A DNA stretch of 64,000 nt from NCBI GenBank assembly GCA_963849305.1, contig CAWKGV010000007.1, forward strand, positions 124,001-188,000, read 5' to 3'. Each line of letters opens with the position of its first letter. Position 1 is the stretch's first letter. The stretch comes from CAWKGV01 sp963849305 (GTDB lineage: Bacteria > Pseudomonadota > Alphaproteobacteria > Acetobacterales > Acetobacteraceae). This document shows, piece by piece, positions 1-8,138 of this stretch. The notes under the pieces are model-generated. The model made no database searches. It saw only the letters and a program-made list of their open reading frames with translations, and was not told the origin of the DNA. Both the position numbers and the translations under genes were made by a program.

Positions 1-1
1 C

Positions 2-697
2 TCCGTCGCCCTATGGCGCGGCTTTCCGGCCCTGCTGGCCACGACGACCGGTAGGGGCGTGCTCGCCTACTCGCGCTTCGGCTATGGCCACTCCGACCCG
101 GTCTCGCTGCCGCGCCCGCTCGACTACATGCACCGCGAGGCGCTGGAGGTGCTGCCGCGCGTCCTGGACGCGGCCGGCGTGCGGCGCGCCGTGCTGATTG
201 GCCACTCCGACGGCGCCTCGATCGCGGCGATTTACGTGGGCAGTCTACATGACGCACGAGTGCGCGGCTTGGTTCTTATGGCACCCCATTTCTTCGTGGA
301 AGACATTTCGGTGACGAGCATCGCGGGGATGCTACGCGACTACGAGCACGGCGGCCTGCGCGCCCGGCTCGCCCGCCATCACACGGACGTCGATGGCGCA
401 TTCAACGGCTGGACCGGGGCATGGCTGGACCCCGGGTTCCGCGCGAGCTTCGATCTGTCGCGGGAAGTTAGGAGCATCACTGTCCCGACTTTGATCCTCC
501 AGGGCAGGGACGATCCATACGGCACCGATGCGCACGCCCGATTGGCCGAGCGCCTCGCGCGTGACGTGCGAACCGCGATGCTTACCGTCCGTCACTCCCC
601 CCATGTCGAAGCGACGGTGGACTCCGTTACCGCCATTGCCGCCTTCGTGGCTCCCTTGCTTGGAGTGAAGGCGGCGGAACCCCGTGGCGCGCGCTAA
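2..697 (+). CDS. alpha/beta hydrolase, 5' end outside the window
   Basis: The reading frame is open from the first bases, so the true start lies upstream and only the C-terminal part is seen. A nucleophile-elbow motif GHSDGAS is followed by a likely acid in LILQGRDDPYG and a late histidine in RHSPHVEA. These make a Ser-Asp-His triad typical of the alpha/beta hydrolase fold. No signal peptide can be judged because the N-terminus is missing. The substrate cannot be told from the sequence; esterases, lactonases and haloperoxidase-like enzymes share this architecture. The gene ends just before a convergent small stress-type gene, with only one base between them. Confidence 0.8.
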   Translation, partial: SVALWRGFPALLATTTGRGVLAYSRFGYGHSDPVSLPRPLDYMHREALEVLPRVLDAAGVRRAVLIGHSDGASIAAIYVGSLHDARVRGLVLMAPHFFVEDISVTSIAGMLRDYEHGGLRARLARHHTDVDGAFNGWTGAWLDPGFRASFDLSREVRSITVPTLILQGRDDPYGTDAHARLAERLARDVRTAMLTVRHSPHVEATVDSVTAIAAFVAPLLGVKAAEPRGAR

Positions 698-698
698 T

Positions 699-929
699 CT
701 AGCCTGTCAGCCGCCCCAGAATGTAGCCGATCCCCAGTGCGATTAGGGCGGACGTGAGCGGTTGGTCGCGGATCACTTCGCTCAAACGCGCGGCCTGCTC
801 TTGAGCCTGGCCGGCCGCCTGGTTGTACACGCCCTTCGCCTGCGTCGTCGCGTCTCCGAGCGTCTCTCCGACGGTCTGCTGCGCACGGCCGGCCATATCG
901 CGGGCCATGCCTTGGACCTTATCGCTCAT
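699..929 (-). CDS. CsbD/ElaB-like small stress protein with C-terminal membrane anchor
   Basis: This 76-residue protein has an N-terminal amphipathic, Gln/Ala-rich stretch. A hydrophobic C-terminus (LTSALIALGIGYILG) follows and could anchor it in the inner membrane. The layout resembles CsbD-like and ElaB/DUF883-type proteins, which are abundant in stressed or stationary cells; assignment between these families is uncertain. The start is well supported by a GGAG ribosome-binding site 5-9 bases upstream. The role is inferred only from family resemblance. It faces the preceding hydrolase gene convergently. Confidence 0.7.
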   Translation of the reverse strand: MSDKVQGMARDMAGRAQQTVGETLGDATTQAKGVYNQAAGQAQEQAARLSEVIRDQPLTSALIALGIGYILGRLTG

Positions 930-1004
930 GCTCGATCTCCTTGATTAACCGGTCGATCCGATACGAACGAGTTTCGGCCGCCTCCGGTTCCAGCGGTCGA
1001 ACCA

Positions 1005-1172
1005 TTAACCAGTGCCATTCGGCTTAGGTTCCTGCTCCGGCAGATGACGGAGCTTGTCCAACACCGCCTTGTCGCGGTCTGTTAAAGGAACCGGCTCCGT
1101 CGGCGCTACTCCGGGTGGAACAGCATCTCCGGGATCCCGGTCTGGCGCATCTCGGTCGGAGGCGGGCTGCAT
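1005..1172 (-). CDS. small hypothetical proline/aspartate-rich protein
   Basis: This is a 55-residue hydrophilic protein beginning MQPASDRDAPDRD and ending in a charged tail. The frame is open further upstream to 1238, but that would overlap the DUF3775-like gene on the same strand. The internal ATG at 1172 is therefore preferred, with a GGGAG sequence upstream. No family is recognised. It follows the DUF3775-like gene with a 19-bp gap and may be cotranscribed with it. The call rests only on an open frame, a plausible start and neighbours, so it could be spurious. Confidence 0.4.
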   Translation of the reverse strand: MQPASDRDAPDRDPGDAVPPGVAPTEPVPLTDRDKAVLDKLRHLPEQEPKPNGTG

Positions 1173-1191
1173 TGGCAAGGCGGCGCTCCCG

Positions 1192-1626
1192 TCAGGTAAG
1201 TTTAAGCAAATAAAGACCCTTGGCCAGACATGGCCCAAGGTCCGAGTTCTCGGCGAGGGCGATCGCGTCCGCCTCGGTTTGCAGCGCCTCGGCCTGGGTT
1301 AGCGCCGCCTCCCATTCGCGCGCGGCGTAGTCACCGTGTCCAACCAGCATGATCGCGTGCAGCTCGCGCCGCCCTTCTGGGGGCAAATCGCCGATGACCC
1401 GCTGCAACCGTTCGAGAGGCGCGGCCATGGTACTAGCCCCGAGCGGCGCCAGGTCAACCATCTCCTCCGCCTCGCCCGGGGCGGAATGGGCCTGTTGCTC
1501 CGCCTCGCCGGCCGGGCGCACATCCGCCTGATACATCCGATCGAGCAGCCGGTCGCTAGTCGCGGCCGCCGTCTCGCTCAATCGGATGATGGTTTGGACC
1601 TGATCGGCGCTGATGTAGCTGAGCAT
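1192..1626 (-). CDS. DUF3775-like protein
   Basis: This 144-residue soluble protein has an N-terminal helix (LSYISADQVQTIIRLSE), a variable middle and a C-terminal block. The block contains LPPEGRRELHAIMLVGHGDYAAREW, quoted here only as the region around residues 80-110. The pattern of a helix about length control followed by a (W/V)GxGD(Y/F) motif is that of DUF3775, a family of unknown function common in alphaproteobacteria. No catalytic residues are evident. It lies upstream of a small hypothetical gene on the same strand. Confidence 0.6.
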   Translation of the reverse strand: MLSYISADQVQTIIRLSETAAATSDRLLDRMYQADVRPAGEAEQQAHSAPGEAEEMVDLAPLGASTMAAPLERLQRVIGDLPPEGRRELHAIMLVGHGDYAAREWEAALTQAEALQTEADAIALAENSDLGPCLAKGLYLLKLT

Positions 1627-1749
1627 GGGGGATCCGCCCTACAGTCTCCCAGCCACAACGGCCCCTACCGGCGCTCGGTTGCCGGGCGCGGCGAATGGAA
1701 ACCGGGACCAGATCCGGCGTTGTTGCATGGCAGACGGAGGAGGTCCGCG

Positions 1750-1908
1750 ATGAGGCAGCCGCACACCGAGCAGCACGTGAAGCACTCGGACGACCAACAG
1801 GACACCGGCACCCACAAGAAGCCTGGCACCGAAGAGGCCGGCGGCGCCGACCGCTTCGGCGGAACGCGCACCGGCAAGGAGAATGTGGAGCCGTCCGAGA
1901 AGCGGTGA
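1750..1908 (+). CDS. small hydrophilic hypothetical protein
   Basis: This 52-residue protein is very polar, with many His, Asp, Lys, Glu and Gly residues. It starts at an ATG preceded by a strong GGAGGAGGT ribosome-binding site at 1737-1745. The frame is open far upstream, but the ribosome-binding site fixes the start here. Composition suggests an intrinsically disordered protein; no domain is recognised. It ends 38 bp before the convergent end of the RND pump gene. Confidence 0.55.
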   Translation: MRQPHTEQHVKHSDDQQDTGTHKKPGTEEAGGADRFGGTRTGKENVEPSEKR

Positions 1909-1946
1909 TTTACGGCCCCTTGTCGCCGTCCGGTGCGGGCCCGGCG

Positions 1947-4900
1947 TTATTCGGCCGGGTGATGGTGGCGGGGGCGAAGGCGGCGCATGAAGCGAGAGGT
2001 GCGCGCGCTCAACAACTCGAAACCGGCGAACAACGCGGGCACGAACAGCACGCCGACGAAACTCGCCAGGATCATGCCGCCGAACACGGTGGTGCCGATC
2101 GACTGCCGCGCGCCGGCGCCGGCGCCGGTGGCGATCACCATCGGCACCATGCCGAAGATGAACGCCAGTGCCGTCATCATCACCGGCCGATACCGGGTGC
2201 GCGCGCCCTCCTCCCCGGCCGCACGCGCGCTGATATCGCCCCGTTCCAACCGGTCCTTGGCGAATTCCACGATCAAGATGTTGTTCTTCGCCGACACGCC
2301 GATCAGCAGCACGAGGCCGATCTGCGCATAAACATCGAGCGCGATGCCGCGGAACAGGAGCACGACAAGGCCCCCCAGCAGGGCGAAAGACACCGGCAAC
2401 AGGACCGATAGCGGCAAGGTCCAGCTCTCATACAGCGCGGCCAGGAACAGGTAGGCAAAGATGATAGCGAAGATGAACGCCGAGCTTTCCTGGCCCGCCG
2501 ATTGCAGCTCCTGGTACGACATCGCCGTCCAGTCGTAGCCGTAACCGCTCGGCAGATGCTTGGCCGCGACCTGCTCCATCGCGGCGATCGCCTGTCCCGA
2601 GCTTTTGCCTGGACCAGCGGAACCGTTGATGAGCACGGCGGGATAGAGATCGTAGGTGTTGATCGCGTCGGAACCCAAAATCGTGCTCACGCTGACCAGA
2701 CTGTTGAGCGGCACCATCGCTCCGGCGGTGCTGCGGACATAAAGCTGGTCGATGTCGCTAACCTTACCGCGGAACTGTGATTGATCCTGAATCACCACTT
2801 GAAAAATAAAGTTTTGATAATTGAAATCGTTGACGAACTCACCGCCGAGATTTGCTTCAAGTGCTTGATAAATGGCGGCCGGCGTTACTCCCAGCAATGC
2901 GGCTCGGGTGGTGTCCACATGGACCATGATCTGAGGCACAGAGGCCGTGAAGCTGGTGAATACCGAACTGAGATTGGGGTTCTGGTTGGCGGTGAAGATC
3001 AGGCCTCGCGCCACAGACGCAAGCTGCTGGTACGACTCTCCGCCGCGCGCCTCCAGAACAAAATTGATGCCGCCGGTCCTGCTGATGCCGGGGATCGACG
3101 GCGGATTGAAGCTGACAATCTGGGCCGCCGGGATTGCGTTGAACCTCGGCGTAAGCTTGGCGATGACGGAGCTGATCAACTCGCTGGCACCCCGCTGACT
3201 CCAGGGCTGCATGATGGCGATGACGCTGCCCGCGTTCGGTTCCTGCGCGCCGGAGACCAGGCTGAAGCCGGAAAGCTCGATCGCGTGCGCCACGCCTGAG
3301 GTTTTGCGCAGGATTTGGCCCACCTCCCCCACGACATCCTGTGTCCGCCCGAGCGAGGCTCCGTTCGGCATTTGGACATTGATGAAAAAATAACCCTGAT
3401 CCTCGGTTGGCAGGAAGGCCGAGGGGGTCGCCTCGAAGACGAGATAGGTGATGGCGAACGCCGCGACGATCCCGCCAACGGCCAGCAATAGCCAGCGAGA
3501 CAGGAACCGTACCGTGCGACCATACCCGTCGCGCGCATGGTCGAACCCGCGATTGAACCAGCGGAACACGAAAAACCGCGCCTTCCCGGAAGGGCGCAAC
3601 AGCAGCGCGCAGAGCGCCGGGCTCAGCGTCAACGCATTGATCGCGGAGATAATGATCGAGACCGATATCGTGACCGCGAATTGCCGATAGAGCGCGCCGG
3701 TGATGCCGGAGATGAAGCCGACCGGGACAAACACCGCGACCAGCACCAGCGTGGTCGCGACCACCGGGCTGGTGATCTCCCCCATCGCGATCGCGGTCGA
3801 ATCGGCTACCGGCCGCTTGGGGTTCTCTTCGATATTGCGGGTGACATTTTCCACGACGACGATCGCGTCATCCACGACCAAAGTGATCGCCAGCACGATC
3901 GCGAATAGGTCCACTGTATTGGCTGAATAGCCCAGCACGTAGAGGATGGCGAACACACCGATCAGAGACACGGGGATGGCGACGGTCGGGATCAGGGTGG
4001 CGCGCCAATCCTGTAGGAAAATGTAAACAACAGCCACCACCAGCGCCAGAGTGATGACTAGAGTCTTCAGAATCTCGTCGATATTGGCCTGGACGAAATT
4101 AGTGGCATTATAGACGATCGTGTATTTCAGTCCCGGCGGGAATTGCTTCGAGAGCTGCTGCATCTGCTGCTCGATCGACTTCGCCACCGAGAGCGCATTT
4201 GCGTTCGGGGTCTGATAGACCGCGAGTGTTGCCGAGGGCGTGCCGTCGAGAGCGGAAGCCGACGTGTATTGCTGGGCAGCCAACGCCACCTGGGCGATGT
4301 CGCTGACCCGCACTACGCCGCCATTCGGGTTGGTTCGGATGATGACATTCTTGAACTGCTGAACGTCGGAGAGACGCCCGGTCGCCAGCACAGTGAGTTG
4401 CTGCTGCTGGCTGCCGCTCACCGGCGGTTGACCGATCTGCCCCGCGGCGACTTGAATGTTCTGAGATTCAATGGCGGACACCACGTCGCTCGCCGTGATC
4501 CCGAGCGCCGTCATGCGCACCGGGTTCAGCCAGATCCGCATCGCATACTGCCGCTGCCCAAAAATCTGAGTATTGCCCACACCAGTGGTGCGCGCGATCT
4601 GCTGCTGTAAATGCATGTAGGCGTAGTTGGAGATGAATACCTGATCATACTTGTTGTTGGGTGAGTAGAGATTGACCGCGAGCACGAAGTTGCTGGATGC
4701 CGCACGGATCGTCAGCCCCTCCTGCTGCACCTCGGGCGGCAGCAGCGCGTTCGCGAGCTGCACGCGGTTTTGCACGTTCACCTGGTCGATGTTGGGATCG
4801 GTGCCGATCGCGAAGGTGACAGATAGATTGTAGGTGCCCGAGCTGGAGCTGGTCCCCTGCATGTACAGCATGTCGGGGGCGCCGTTGACCTGCTCCTCGA

Positions 4901-5096
4901 TGGGCTGGGCAACGGTGTTGGCGATGGTCTCGGCGCTGGCCCCTGGATAGGTCGCCGAGACGGTCACGCTCGGAGGAGTAATGTTCGGGTATTGCGAGAT
5001 CGGGATCGCCGAGAGCGCCACCAGCCCCGCCAGCGTAATGACGATGGCGATAACGATGGCGAATTTCGGCCGAGTGATGAAGAAGGTGGAGAACAC
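1947..5096 (-). CDS. RND multidrug efflux pump, inner-membrane transporter (AcrB/MexB type)
   Basis: This 1049-residue protein has the usual length for HAE1-family RND pumps, which export hydrophobic drugs by proton antiport across the inner membrane. The N-terminus (FSTFFITRPKFA) matches the family's conserved first helix. Two large periplasmic regions alternate with helix bundles. The proton-relay pair is present as VVDD at Asp409-Asp410, followed by AIVVVENV. The start codon is GTG at 5096, chosen because it falls exactly at the family N-terminus. It lies 11 bp after the adaptor gene and is surely cotranscribed. No TolC/OprM-type outer-membrane gene is adjacent, so the pump probably borrows one encoded elsewhere. 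Confidence 0.95.
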   Translation of the reverse strand: MFSTFFITRPKFAIVIAIVITLAGLVALSAIPISQYPNITPPSVTVSATYPGASAETIANTVAQPIEEQVNGAPDMLYMQGTSSSSGTYNLSVTFAIGTDPNIDQVNVQNRVQLANALLPPEVQQEGLTIRAASSNFVLAVNLYSPNNKYDQVFISNYAYMHLQQQIARTTGVGNTQIFGQRQYAMRIWLNPVRMTALGITASDVVSAIESQNIQVAAGQIGQPPVSGSQQQQLTVLATGRLSDVQQFKNVIIRTNPNGGVVRVSDIAQVALAAQQYTSASALDGTPSATLAVYQTPNANALSVAKSIEQQMQQLSKQFPPGLKYTIVYNATNFVQANIDEILKTLVITLALVVAVVYIFLQDWRATLIPTVAIPVSLIGVFAILYVLGYSANTVDLFAIVLAITLVVDDAIVVVENVTRNIEENPKRPVADSTAIAMGEITSPVVATTLVLVAVFVPVGFISGITGALYRQFAVTISVSIIISAINALTLSPALCALLLRPSGKARFFVFRWFNRGFDHARDGYGRTVRFLSRWLLLAVGGIVAAFAITYLVFEATPSAFLPTEDQGYFFINVQMPNGASLGRTQDVVGEVGQILRKTSGVAHAIELSGFSLVSGAQEPNAGSVIAIMQPWSQRGASELISSVIAKLTPRFNAIPAAQIVSFNPPSIPGISRTGGINFVLEARGGESYQQLASVARGLIFTANQNPNLSSVFTSFTASVPQIMVHVDTTRAALLGVTPAAIYQALEANLGGEFVNDFNYQNFIFQVVIQDQSQFRGKVSDIDQLYVRSTAGAMVPLNSLVSVSTILGSDAINTYDLYPAVLINGSAGPGKSSGQAIAAMEQVAAKHLPSGYGYDWTAMSYQELQSAGQESSAFIFAIIFAYLFLAALYESWTLPLSVLLPVSFALLGGLVVLLFRGIALDVYAQIGLVLLIGVSAKNNILIVEFAKDRLERGDISARAAGEEGARTRYRPVMMTALAFIFGMVPMVIATGAGAGARQSIGTTVFGGMILASFVGVLFVPALFAGFELLSARTSRFMRRLRPRHHHPAE

Positions 5097-5107
5097 CCTT
5101 TGAGTGC

Positions 5108-6283
5108 CTAACCGGTTCCGCCCGAGCCGCCGCTCTGCGCGGCTGCCTCTGGCGGCGCCGGAGCGGCAACGGGGTTGACGGTCTCGCCCGGTTTCACCTT
5201 TTGCACGCCCGCGACGATCACCCGCTCGCCGCCCGTCAGCCCTTTCTCCACGATGTAGTCTTGCGCAAGCTGCCGACCGAGCGTGACCGTCTGCTGCTTA
5301 ACCTTGTTATCCTGGCCCACGAGCAGCACAAAGCTGCCGTTCTGATCGGTTTGCAGCGCCGCCACCGGGACCAATGGTCGTTCCTGCGGCTTGGCACGAC
5401 GGACCTGCACGGTCTCATAGGCGCCCGGCAGAAGGAGGCGGTCCGGGTTGGGAAAGTCCGCGTAGACGGCGACGGTACCCGTGGCCGTGTCAACCTGGTT
5501 GCTCAAGAACGCGATCTTGCCAGGCTGCTTGTATTTCGAGCCGTCCGGCAGTTCCAGGTTCAGCGTGAGGCCGGCGGCGATCTGGTCCTGAGTGGCCCCG
5601 GTCTTCTGCTTGGTACTCACGAGCACGCGGTCGCTGACCGAGAAGACCACCCGGATCGGGTCAAGTTGGTTGACCGTGGCGAGCGCCGGGGTACTCGGGG
5701 TAACGAGATTGCCCTTTGTCAGCGTCACGGCGCCGATCCGGCCCTCGATCGGGGCGACGATGGTGCAATAGCTCAGGTTCAGCACCGCCTGCGCCACACT
5801 GGCCTGGGCGGCGAGGACGTTTGCCTGGTCCTGGTCGCGCGTGGCCTTCGCTTGGTCCAGGTTCGCCTGGGCCTCGAAGCCCTGCGTATTCAGTCGCGCC
5901 GCGCGGTCGTAGGCAGGTTGGGCCTGACGATAGCCGGCCTGCGCCGAGTCGTAGTTGGCCCGGGCCGACTGCAGGGCGGCCTGGTACTGCGTTTTCTGCA
6001 ACTCGAACAACACCTGTCCCGCCTTGACGTCGCTGCCCTGCTTGACCGGGATGTTCTCGATGAACGCCGTTACCCGCGGCACCACTTGCACCGATTGGAT
6101 GGCGATGACGTGGCCGATGAAGCTGTACACAGGCGCTACGTCTTTCACCACGATCGGTGCGACTGTCACCGCGGGAGGAGGAGGCGTCTTGCTCCCTCCT
6201 TGCGCTCGCACCGGACCCGGGACGGTTGCAAGTGCGACCGCAATGGCAAACAGCATCCAGTGAAATTGCCGCCCTGTAACCAT
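5108..6283 (-). CDS. RND efflux periplasmic adaptor (membrane fusion protein, AcrA/MexA type)
   Basis: This 391-residue protein has an N-terminal signal sequence (HWMLFAIAVALATVPGPVRAQ). It then has the adaptor layout: a biotinyl/lipoyl-like half, a helical hairpin rich in Gln/Ala (about residues 95-170), the second lipoyl half with IVAPIEGRIG, and beta-barrel domains. The protein bridges the inner-membrane pump to an outer-membrane channel. The start at 6283 puts the signal peptide at the N-terminus; a GTG at 6328 in the same frame is an alternative. There is no lipobox cysteine, so it is probably not a lipoprotein. It is the first gene of a two-gene efflux operon. No repressor is adjacent. 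Confidence 0.93.
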   Translation of the reverse strand: MVTGRQFHWMLFAIAVALATVPGPVRAQGGSKTPPPPAVTVAPIVVKDVAPVYSFIGHVIAIQSVQVVPRVTAFIENIPVKQGSDVKAGQVLFELQKTQYQAALQSARANYDSAQAGYRQAQPAYDRAARLNTQGFEAQANLDQAKATRDQDQANVLAAQASVAQAVLNLSYCTIVAPIEGRIGAVTLTKGNLVTPSTPALATVNQLDPIRVVFSVSDRVLVSTKQKTGATQDQIAAGLTLNLELPDGSKYKQPGKIAFLSNQVDTATGTVAVYADFPNPDRLLLPGAYETVQVRRAKPQERPLVPVAALQTDQNGSFVLLVGQDNKVKQQTVTLGRQLAQDYIVEKGLTGGERVIVAGVQKVKPGETVNPVAAPAPPEAAAQSGGSGGTG

Positions 6284-6402
6284 GAAGCCCTGATACAATT
6301 TGTCACCTTCAATGTCATTATCGCGCACCGAACGGACAGTTTAAAATGAGCGGCGCTGCTCCTTCGGGAACGGGTAATCACGGCAACGTGCGTCCCGCGC
6401 CC

Positions 6403-6933
6403 TCAGTCCGAGCCACCCTCAGCGAGGTCGCGCGGCGCGATGAAGCGCACCAGGCTCGCGCCGCCCGCATCCAGTCGCCACCAGGGACCGGCGACGGCGA
6501 ACTCGGCGAGCGCTGCCGTCGGAAAAGCCTCGGTTAGCCGTCGCGCGGCTTCGGCCTGGGCCGCCGGTTTGCCCGCCAGCATGATGGCCAGCTCGTGCAG
6601 CCCGGGATTGTGGCCTATCAGCAGCACGCCGCGCACGGTCTCGGCCACGCCGTTAAGCACCGCCAGAAGCTGCTGTGCGCCACCCAAATAGAGCTGCTCA
6701 ATCTGGTCCGTTAGCGGCGTTTCGTCCCACGGCTCCAGCAGCTCCAGTGTCTCCAGGGTGCGCCGCGCGGGAGAAACCAGCACGAGGTCCGGGGTCAGCC
6801 CTAGCTCGCGCATCACCCGACGCATCGCCACCGCTGCCCGGCGCCCGCGCCCACTGAGCGGGCGGGCGCTGTCCGCGATTTTCGGATCGTCCCAGGACGA
6901 CTTGGCGTGACGCAGGAGCAGCAACTGGCGCAT
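6403..6933 (-). CDS. sixA: SixA-type phosphohistidine phosphatase
   Basis: This 176-residue protein of the histidine-phosphatase superfamily starts MRQLLLLRHAKSSW, where RHA carries the phospho-accepting histidine. The second histidine is in LLIGHNPGL. SixA proteins dephosphorylate phosphohistidine, for example on Hpt domains or PTS proteins. The frame continues upstream to 7005, but the conserved RHAK motif is always near the N-terminus, so the ATG at 6933 is chosen. An AGGA sequence lies upstream. Upstream DNA on the other strand holds a decayed photolyase-like gene. Confidence 0.87.
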   Translation of the reverse strand: MRQLLLLRHAKSSWDDPKIADSARPLSGRGRRAAVAMRRVMRELGLTPDLVLVSPARRTLETLELLEPWDETPLTDQIEQLYLGGAQQLLAVLNGVAETVRGVLLIGHNPGLHELAIMLAGKPAAQAEAARRLTEAFPTAALAEFAVAGPWWRLDAGGASLVRFIAPRDLAEGGSD

Positions 6934-7006
6934 GGCGAGGCGATCCTGCCACGTCGGCGCGGGCTTGTCGTGTCCACGCGCCCAGATGCGCCTCCGGCAT
7001 GGCACG

Positions 7007-7447
7007 GAACCGCGCCTGGGCGCGGGGATGGATAAAGTCCTTCTACCCCGACATGCGCCGGCGCACTGGGCTGCTGATGGACGGCGACCAGCCGGTGGAT
7101 CAGCGCTGGAACGGACGCCAATAATCGCAAGCGCCTGCCGCGCGCGGTCGGCGGCCGCCGGCGCCGCGCTTTGAACCTAACGCAATCACCCGCGACGTCA
7201 TCGCGCTGGTCGCGGAGCGGTTCTCCGACTATTTCGGCGACATTGCACTCGAGGCCCGGGGTTCACTGCCATGGTTTTATTGAGGCGAGACGGACCTGGA
7301 ATCCTTCATCGCGCGCCATGCCGGGCGCTTCGCGCACAATCCGCGCATCGCGATGCCGCTCGCCAATCTGGGCCGAAGGCCGCTGGACAGACTGGCCGCG
7401 ATCGTCGCCAGGCGGCGACGTTCCTCAAGGCGCTCGATGGGTCTTGA
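7007..7447 (+). pseudogene. decayed FeS bacterial cryptochrome/photolyase (PhrB/CryB-like, COG3046)
   Basis: No intact frame exists here, but translated pieces match two separate parts of the iron-sulfur photolyase family as I know it. At 7007-7121 the reading NRAWARG...FYPDMRRRTGLLMDGDQPV matches the mid-N-terminal segment FYREMRRKTGLLMNGEQPVGGRW. It runs into a stop at 7119-7121. In another frame, 7168-7237 gives FEPNAITRDVIALVAERF, matching a segment that lies just downstream in the family. After about 7275 the text ESFIARHAGRFAHNPRIAMP and a final ATFLKALDGS with TGA at 7445-7447 match the C-terminal end. About 250 residues between these parts, including the FAD and cluster-binding region, are missing. 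The C-terminal remnant overlaps the 3' end of the convergent phosphoesterase gene. Confidence 0.75.
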
Positions 7448-8138
7448 GATCGGCGGCAACCGGCAAGTCAATCCAAGACAGATGCCCGCCCTTGCCCGCG
7501 CCAGTGTCGAGAAACACCGCGACGCCGCCGAGCGCGCCACGGCGCACATAGGGGCGGCCATCGGTGCTCCGCTGGTCGTGTCCGCAATAGACCGTTAGGC
7601 CGCCGGGAATGCGGTCCACCCAGCGCAGGCTCCGTTCGGGATAGCCGTCCGGCTGAGTGCGCCCCGTCGGCTCGCCAAACAGTGCGCGCGCGAGTGCCCC
7701 GGTGGCTCGTCCCAGTCCCGCCTCCGGCGCCGGGGCCGCCAGCATGTCGGTGTGGAAGCCGGCATGCACGAACAGCGCGTCGCGCCAGCGCAGCCATGCG
7801 GGGGCGCGCGCGATTTCGGCCAGCGCTCTGCGGCCCAGGCTTGGGTCGAGCTGAGAAAGCGTCCGCTCCAGGCTTGGCTCCGCCTTCACCGGATGGCCGG
7901 CCAGCGCGCGGGCGAGTTTGTGGTCGTGGTTGCCGAGCAGGAACAGGCCGCGCCCGGTGTCGATCAGGCGGAACACAATACGCAGCGCCTCGGCGCTGCG
8001 CGGCCCATAATCGGTAAGATCGCCGAGCTGCACCACAAACCGGTCGGTCGCCGCCGCGAAGGAGAAGGCCGCGGCGTCGCCGTGCACGTCGCCGACCACC
8101 CGAATAGTCGCATCCGCCGGAATAACGGGCGGGTTCAT
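7425..8138 (-). CDS. metallophosphoesterase (PPP-type serine/threonine phosphatase or ApaH-like)
   Basis: This 237-residue protein carries the calcineurin-like metal-binding motifs in order: GDVHG, GDLTDYGP, GNHDHKL, a histidine in FVHAGFH and CGHD near the C-terminus. These bind a dinuclear metal centre that cleaves phosphomonoesters or dinucleoside polyphosphates. The exact substrate cannot be told. Its ATG overlaps the end of the photolyase gene by 4 bp (ATGA), so the two are translationally coupled. Its last 23 bp overlap the remnant of a decayed gene on the opposite strand, so the C-terminus may have been altered by the deletion there. Confidence 0.85.
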   Translation of the reverse strand: MNPPVIPADATIRVVGDVHGDAAAFSFAAATDRFVVQLGDLTDYGPRSAEALRIVFRLIDTGRGLFLLGNHDHKLARALAGHPVKAEPSLERTLSQLDPSLGRRALAEIARAPAWLRWRDALFVHAGFHTDMLAAPAPEAGLGRATGALARALFGEPTGRTQPDGYPERSLRWVDRIPGGLTVYCGHDQRSTDGRPYVRRGALGGVAVFLDTGAGKGGHLSWIDLPVAADLKTHRAP

